Positions 59,543 through 64,000 of a stretch of 64,000 bases of DNA are shown here, piece after piece. The stretch's first letter is position 1; each line of letters begins with the position of its first letter. Under the pieces are notes generated by a model, which saw nothing but the letters and a program-made list of their open reading frames with translations, was not told the DNA's origin and ran no database searches. A program made the translations under genes and the position numbers. Source of the stretch: Fusobacterium nucleatum_L (GTDB lineage Bacteria; Fusobacteriota; Fusobacteriia; Fusobacteriales; Fusobacteriaceae). The stretch covers positions 1,488,001 through 1,552,000 of the forward strand of contig NZ_CP077172.1 in NCBI RefSeq assembly GCF_050231725.1, read 5' to 3'.

Positions 59543-60388
59543 TTATTTGTTTAAATAATTTAATAAGTCGTTAATTTCTTTTCTTGCTGTATTTAATCCA
59601 ATATCATAGACATCTTGAATCTTATCTTCATCTGTTTCAAGTCTACCGATTTTTAGAACTTTTGGAGGTCTTATAACAAATATTTTATTTTTATTTTCTA
59701 AATCTTTTATCTTTTTTAAAACAATTTCATAATCTCTTCCCATATTGATAAGTCTTTCAACCAAATTAGGATATTTTCTATATACTAATTTATAAAGAAA
59801 ATTTAACTTATCTTCCTTATAGGAATTTTCAGGCCTTGTTAAAATAAGAATAATCTTATCATAACCTAAACTTTCACAATAATCTATTGGTATACTATCT
59901 GAAATACCACCATCTAAATATTTTTTCCCCTTTATTTCTATTATTTTTGATGCAAAAGGTAAGGCTGATGTAGCTCTTAAATATTCCATTTGTTCAAAAA
60001 CATCCTTTATTAAAACATACTCAGGCATTCCATTTTCTACATTTGTCATTACAACATAGAAATCTATTTTTGATTGATTAAATTTTTCCTGATCAAAGAC
60101 ATCTAACTTAAAAGGAAGTTCATAAAATGCAAATTCTTTATTAACTGCATTCCCAGTTGTTATCCAACTATGAAGTCCCATGTATCTTTTGTCTTTTGCA
60201 TATTTTTTATTATACCTTATAGCTCTTTCTTTTTGCCCTGATATATAATTGGCTCCAAATAGTGCTCCTGCAGATACACCTACAATTCCATCAATAGATA
60301 ATTCTTTTACATCAAGTAAGGCATCAAGAACTCCTGCTGTAAAAAGGGCTCTCATTCCTCCACCTTCTAAAACTAAACCTATTTTCAT
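59543..60388 (-). CDS. Patatin-like phospholipase
   Basis: 281 residues with the Ser-Asp dyad of the patatin family: oxyanion loop GGGMRALF (residues 9-16), nucleophile S39 in GVSAGALFG and D159 in YLDGGISDSIP. No signal peptide, so it is cytoplasmic (RssA/YjjU-like) rather than the autotransported type Vd phospholipase FplA of F. nucleatum. The ribosome site is AAGAGGTG. It would hydrolyse acyl esters of phospholipids. It is monocistronic. Confidence 0.9.
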   Translation of the reverse strand: MKIGLVLEGGGMRALFTAGVLDALLDVKELSIDGIVGVSAGALFGANYISGQKERAIRYNKKYAKDKRYMGLHSWITTGNAVNKEFAFYELPFKLDVFDQEKFNQSKIDFYVVMTNVENGMPEYVLIKDVFEQMEYLRATSALPFASKIIEIKGKKYLDGGISDSIPIDYCESLGYDKIILILTRPENSYKEDKLNFLYKLVYRKYPNLVERLINMGRDYEIVLKKIKDLENKNKIFVIRPPKVLKIGRLETDEDKIQDVYDIGLNTARKEINDLLNYLNK

Positions 60389-60510
60389 TTTTCACCTCTT
60401 GTGTAATATTATAACTAATTTTTTGCATATTGAAAAGCTATAAATTTATTAAAAAATATGATAAAATTAAATTATGATGAATTAAATAAAGAATTGTTTA
60501 GGGAGGAAAT

Positions 60511-61515
60511 ATGCAAAAAACTAAGATAATATTTTTTGATATAAAAGATTATGATAAAGAGTTTTTTAAAAAATATGGAGAAGATTATAATTTTGAAATG
60601 ACTTTTTTAAAAGTTAGATTGACAGAGGAAACAGCTAATTTAACAAAAGGTTATGATGTTGTTTGTGGATTTGCAAACGATAATATAAATAAAGAAACTA
60701 TTGATATTTTAGCTGAAAATGGGGTAAAACTTTTAGCTATGAGATGTGCAGGGTTTAACAATGTTTCTTTAAAAGATATAAATGAAAGATTTAAAGTGGT
60801 AAGAGTTCCTGCTTATTCGCCTCATGCTATAGCAGAATATACAGTTGCTCTTATTCAAGCTGTAAATAGAAAAATTCATAAAGCATATGTTCGTACAAGA
60901 GAAGGAAATTTCTCTATAAATGGATTAATGGGAATCGATTTATATGGAAAAACAGCAGGAATTATAGGAACAGGGAAAATTGGACAAATTTTGATAAAAA
61001 TATTAAGAGGCTTTGATATGAAAGTAATCGCTTATGATTTATTTCCAAATCAAAAAATTGCAGATGAACTTGGTTTTGAATATGTAAATTTAGATGAGCT
61101 TTATGCTAAGTCAGATATTATTTCTCTAAACTGTCCTCTTACAAAAGATACTCAATATATGATTAATAGAAGATCTATGTTAAAAATGAAAGATGGAGTG
61201 ATTTTAGTAAATACAGGTAGAGGAATGTTAATTGATTCTGCTGACTTAGTTGAAGCGTTGAAAGATAAAAAGGTTGGAGCTGTTGCTCTAGATGTATATG
61301 AAGAAGAAGAGAATTATTTCTTTGAAGATAAATCTACACAAGTTATAGAAGATGATATTTTAGGAAGACTTTTATCTTTCTATAATGTTCTTATTACGTC
61401 ACACCAAGCATATTTTACAAAAGAAGCAGTTGAAGCAATCACAGTAACTACTTTAAATAATATAAAAGATTTTGTTGAAGGAAAGCCATTACTTAATGAA
61501 GTTTCACAAAATTAA
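60511..61515 (+). CDS. ldhA: D-lactate dehydrogenase (LdhA-like 2-hydroxyacid dehydrogenase)
   Basis: 334 residues; reduces pyruvate to D-lactate with NADH. The Rossmann motif AGIIGTGKIGQ, arginine in VNTGRGMLIDS, glutamate in DVYEEEENYF and histidine in SHQAYFTKEA are present; MRCAGFNNV and SPHAIAEYTVALI are as in E. coli LdhA. It differs clearly from the hydroxyglutarate enzyme at 35730, the other member of the family in the window. The ribosome site is GGGAGGA, with a TGATAAAAT promoter element upstream like that of gdhA. Another D-2-hydroxyacid is possible as substrate. Confidence 0.88.
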   Translation: MQKTKIIFFDIKDYDKEFFKKYGEDYNFEMTFLKVRLTEETANLTKGYDVVCGFANDNINKETIDILAENGVKLLAMRCAGFNNVSLKDINERFKVVRVPAYSPHAIAEYTVALIQAVNRKIHKAYVRTREGNFSINGLMGIDLYGKTAGIIGTGKIGQILIKILRGFDMKVIAYDLFPNQKIADELGFEYVNLDELYAKSDIISLNCPLTKDTQYMINRRSMLKMKDGVILVNTGRGMLIDSADLVEALKDKKVGAVALDVYEEEENYFFEDKSTQVIEDDILGRLLSFYNVLITSHQAYFTKEAVEAITVTTLNNIKDFVEGKPLLNEVSQN

Positions 61516-61522
61516 TAAATAG

Positions 61523-61553
61523 CAAAAGTCCACTAGCATATAGTGGACTTTTG
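61523..61553. terminator. Bidirectional terminator
   Basis: CAAAAGTCCACTA and TAGTGGACTTTTG form a perfect 13-bp stem between convergent ldhA and the flavodiiron gene. Confidence 0.9.
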
Positions 61554-61562
61554 TATTGATAT

Positions 61563-62774
61563 TTATTTTCTATCAGCAATAAGTTTGTCTGCCATAAGGT
61601 TAGCAAGTTCTATTAATCTATCTCTTTCAATAGGAGTAACATGTCCTTTTATTTCAATAGGCTCTCCAACTTGTTCTAAACCTGGTAGACTGTCAGCAAA
61701 TTCTTTTATTCTTTTTACTCCTCCACCACTCCACATCATATTTCCAAATATTCCTAAAAATCTATTTTTTAGACCGTAGTTTTGTAACTTATGAAGTAAT
61801 GGCTCCATTTTTGGATAAATATCATTATTATGAGCACATGAACCTAAAATAAGAGCTTTGTATCTCCAAATTGTACTAAATATATATGAATGGTCTGTTT
61901 TAGATGAGTCATAAATTATAACATCTTTAATTCCTCTATTTCCTAATTCTCTTCCTAAAACTTCTGCCATTTCAGCGGTATTTCCATACATACTTCCATA
62001 AACTATTACTACACCTTCTTTCGTAGGTTCCATATTAGCCCATTTTTGATATCTTTCTATAACTTCTTTTATATATTTTCTCCAAATTAATCCATGAGAA
62101 GGACATATGCAAGAAATTTCAAGTGAAGATAATTTTTTTAAAATTGCATTTACAGGAGCACCAAATTTACCAACTATATTTGAATAATATCTTCTCATTT
62201 CATCAGTGAAAAAGTCTGTGTTAACTTCATCATCGAAAACACCACCATCTAATGCTCCAAAACTTCCAAAGGCGTCATTTGAAAATAAAATTTTATCTGT
62301 CATATCATAAGTTGCCATTGACTCAGGCCAATGTACCATAGGCATTAAATAGAAAGTTAATTTATGTTTTCCTAAATCTAGTACATCTTTTTCTTTCACT
62401 GTTACAACTCTTCCATCTGGTAAGTGAACACCTAATAATTTTAACATCATTATAGTTTTTGCATTTCCCACAACTTTTAATTCTGGATAAATTTTTAATA
62501 GATTTTTAATTGAACCAGAGTGATCAGGCTCAACATGATTTACTACAATATAGTCAACAGGAGCGGTTCCTATCATTGCTTCTATTTTATTTAAAAAATT
62601 TCCATTTTCTCCTTCTTCAACTCCATCAATTATACATATTTTTTCATCTACTATTAGATATGAATTGTATGTCACCCCATTATCCAAAGGAATATAGTTT
62701 TCAAATCTTTCAGTTTTTCTATCGTTAACACCAACCCAAATAATATCGTTATTTATTTTTGTACAGCAATACAT
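61563..62774 (-). CDS. Flavodiiron protein (FprA family)
   Basis: Flavodiiron proteins reduce oxygen to water (or NO to N2O) and protect anaerobes. The 403-residue protein has the beta-lactamase-like domain with iron ligands H80, E82, D84 (HVEPDHSGS), H148 (MVHWPES), D167 (SNDAFGSFG) and H227 (CPSHGLIW), and a flavodoxin domain (IVYGSMYGNTAEMA) from about residue 258. All diiron ligands are intact, as in FprA of clostridia. The start is ATG 62774 because GGAGG lies 11 bases upstream, within the longer open frame. It fits with rubrerythrin at 10521. Confidence 0.95.
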   Translation of the reverse strand: MYCCTKINNDIIWVGVNDRKTERFENYIPLDNGVTYNSYLIVDEKICIIDGVEEGENGNFLNKIEAMIGTAPVDYIVVNHVEPDHSGSIKNLLKIYPELKVVGNAKTIMMLKLLGVHLPDGRVVTVKEKDVLDLGKHKLTFYLMPMVHWPESMATYDMTDKILFSNDAFGSFGALDGGVFDDEVNTDFFTDEMRRYYSNIVGKFGAPVNAILKKLSSLEISCICPSHGLIWRKYIKEVIERYQKWANMEPTKEGVVIVYGSMYGNTAEMAEVLGRELGNRGIKDVIIYDSSKTDHSYIFSTIWRYKALILGSCAHNNDIYPKMEPLLHKLQNYGLKNRFLGIFGNMMWSGGGVKRIKEFADSLPGLEQVGEPIEIKGHVTPIERDRLIELANLMADKLIADRK

Positions 62775-62880
62775 AGTTCTCTTTTCCTCCTTCAAAAACT
62801 ATAAATAAATTTTGTTAAATATCACTTAACTAATCATAATAGATTTATGAAAATTTTTCAATATATTTCTTTAAAAAATT

Positions 62881-62917
62881 AAAAAAGCTGTACAAAATTT
62901 TATTGTAACAGCTTTTA
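62881..62917 (-). terminator. Terminator after the short flavodoxin
   Basis: On the minus strand AAAGCTGTTACAA pairs with TTGTACAGCTTT (one bulge) and a T run follows. Confidence 0.75.
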
Positions 62918-62942
62918 TATACTCATATTAATTTTTATTTAA

Positions 62943-63371
62943 TTAGATAGTAACTAATTTTTTACCAATTTCTTTTAATTGAGCTAATTCATCTTCATTT
63001 GGTTCTTCATTAGCAAGAACAGGCATAGCAACTATAGTAGCTCCAAAACCTTCTAATTGAGCTTTCCAGTTGTCAGCATATTCTCCACCTCCCCATCCAT
63101 AAGAACCAAAGATATATACTTTTTTACCTTTAAATTTATCTCCATCTTCTTCCATAAATGGTAGTAAGTCATTTTCATCAATTACTTCTGCACCTGTTGC
63201 AGATGACCCCATAACTATAACATCACTAGAAAGAATATCATCTTTATTCATTTCACTTGCTTTGTAAACTGTAACTTTTCCTCCAGCTTCTACGATTCCT
63301 TCTTCTATTGCTTTTGCCATTGAATATGTATTTCCAGTTGCACTATAATACACTAAGCTAATTTTGTTCAT
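62943..63371 (-). CDS. Flavodoxin (short chain)
   Basis: 142 residues, a short-chain flavodoxin of the Clostridium/Megasphaera type: phosphate loop SATGNTYSMA (residues 10-19), flavin loops GSSATGAEVID and GSYGWGGGEYADNW. It carries one or two electrons on FMN, perhaps to the flavodiiron protein encoded next to it (168 bp away, same strand) or in place of ferredoxin in iron shortage. The ribosome site is TAGGAGGAAA. The long-chain flavodoxin at 26992 is a separate family member. Confidence 0.95.
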   Translation of the reverse strand: MNKISLVYYSATGNTYSMAKAIEEGIVEAGGKVTVYKASEMNKDDILSSDVIVMGSSATGAEVIDENDLLPFMEEDGDKFKGKKVYIFGSYGWGGGEYADNWKAQLEGFGATIVAMPVLANEEPNEDELAQLKEIGKKLVTI

Positions 63372-63447
63372 TTCTAAATTTCCTCCTAATATTTTACAAT
63401 TTATTTTAATTTTAAACTTTACTCAATAAGTCATAATTCTATTATAA

Positions 63448-64000
63448 CTATAAATTACTTTTTCTGCAAGTTTTTTCTTCAGGTTTATTTATATTATAAA
63501 ATACGCTATACAGTAGTGGAACTACAAATAAGATTAAGAATGTTGCAACTGTTAATCCAAAGACAATAGTTATTGCCATATCAGAGAATAATGGGTCGAA
63601 CATTAATGGCATCATACCCAATACAGTTGTTCCAGCAGCTAGAGAAACTGCTCTTATTCTACTAGCACTTGAGTCTATAATAGCTTTAAAAGGCTCTTTT
63701 TTCAAAATATAAATTTCATATCTTATTTCATCAATTAAAACAATGGCACTTTTTATCATCATTCCACTTAAACTTATTGTTCCAACTATTGCCATAAAAC
63801 CAAAAGTTCTTCCAGTTATAGAAAGTCCAGGAAGTATACCAATAAAAGATAGTGGCAAAATTCCGAAAATTATAACAGAATCCTTTAAATTTCCAAATAG
63901 AAGTACACAGGTCATAAACATAATTATTAACTGTAAAGGAACGTATGAGATAACTTCTTTTGTATTTTTTTCTTGCTCGTAGTATTCTCCACTCCATTCT
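63448..64000 (-). CDS. RND efflux transporter permease, C-terminal part (partial)
   Basis: The frame is open to the window edge, so the gene continues beyond 64000; the visible part is about 184 C-terminal residues. It starts in WSGEYYEQEK (equivalent of the GxExxEQ segment before transmembrane helix 8) and continues through five helices with the RND-type IVGTISLSGMMIKSAIVLID, RIRAVSLAAGTTVLGMMPLM and TIVFGLTVATFLILFVVPLLY. This is the AcrB/MexB or CzcA-like superfamily. The substrate cannot be told from this end. The short tail NINKPEEKTCRKSNL is cytoplasmic. Confidence 0.88.
   Translation of the reverse strand, partial: EWSGEYYEQEKNTKEVISYVPLQLIIMFMTCVLLFGNLKDSVIIFGILPLSFIGILPGLSITGRTFGFMAIVGTISLSGMMIKSAIVLIDEIRYEIYILKKEPFKAIIDSSASRIRAVSLAAGTTVLGMMPLMFDPLFSDMAITIVFGLTVATFLILFVVPLLYSVFYNINKPEEKTCRKSNL

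Overview
The window is chromosomal DNA of a Fusobacterium, most likely the F. nucleatum / F. periodonticum group. The reasons are the very low GC content, strong Shine-Dalgarno sites (AGGAGG), AT-rich intergenic DNA, a Gram-negative envelope gene set (lipoproteins, autotransporters, TonB receptor, heptose isomerase) with Firmicutes-like core proteins, and the start of the hydroxyglutarate route of glutamate fermentation (gdhA next to a 2-hydroxyglutarate dehydrogenase). The genus assignment comes from remembered gene content, not from a database search. I saw no rRNA, CRISPR array, prophage or intact IS element.

Layout. 0.2-5.4 kb: a 24-residue-repeat (MORN/YwqK-type) protein, then a minus-strand 5-oxoprolinase operon pxpA - NRAMP-like carrier - pxpB - pxpC. 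5.4-6.7 kb: two tandem tRNA-Arg genes, each with its own promoter, a tRNA-Leu, a lipoprotein and an orphan promoter. 6.7-11 kb: Xaa-Pro aminopeptidase, aldehyde dehydrogenase, a palindromic MITE-like element, rubrerythrin. 11-22.9 kb: a plus-strand run with two small envelope proteins, hemB, hpf, mutL, rlmH, a gene that seems to start at ATT, a TPR lipoprotein, lysS, lrgAB and cutC. 23-27.5 kb: AbgT-family transporter, a trimeric autotransporter adhesin with a 14-T tract in its promoter, and a flavodoxin. 27.8-35.7 kb: miaB, rho, an M23/LysM protease, ispG, an ECF sigma factor with two envelope partner genes, rpmE2, upp and a lipase-like hydrolase.

35.7-45 kb: the divergent hgdH / gdhA pair, an envelope run alr - DUF368 - lgt, a WYL regulator, and fabG-like plus thiolase genes. 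45-51.4 kb: a TonB-dependent receptor followed 24 bp later by a 1317-residue autotransporter. 51.5-60.4 kb: a GH114-like protein, a lipoprotein, a fused decarboxylase/arginase-like protein, lysR-gmhA, argS with a structured RNA resembling 6S RNA just upstream, and a patatin. 60.5-64 kb: D-lactate dehydrogenase, a flavodiiron protein, a short flavodoxin and the C-terminal part of an RND efflux pump that runs off the window.

Common themes are amino acid and peptide fermentation (PxpABC, aminopeptidase P, GdhA/HgdH, AbgT, decarboxylase fusion), oxygen defence in an anaerobe (rubrerythrin, flavodiiron protein, flavodoxins) and a rich outer surface. The items I would follow first are the homopolymer promoter of the trimeric adhesin, the decarboxylase/arginase fusion with substituted metal ligands, the 6S-like RNA, the receptor-autotransporter operon, and the NRAMP-like carrier without metal ligands inside the 5-oxoprolinase operon.
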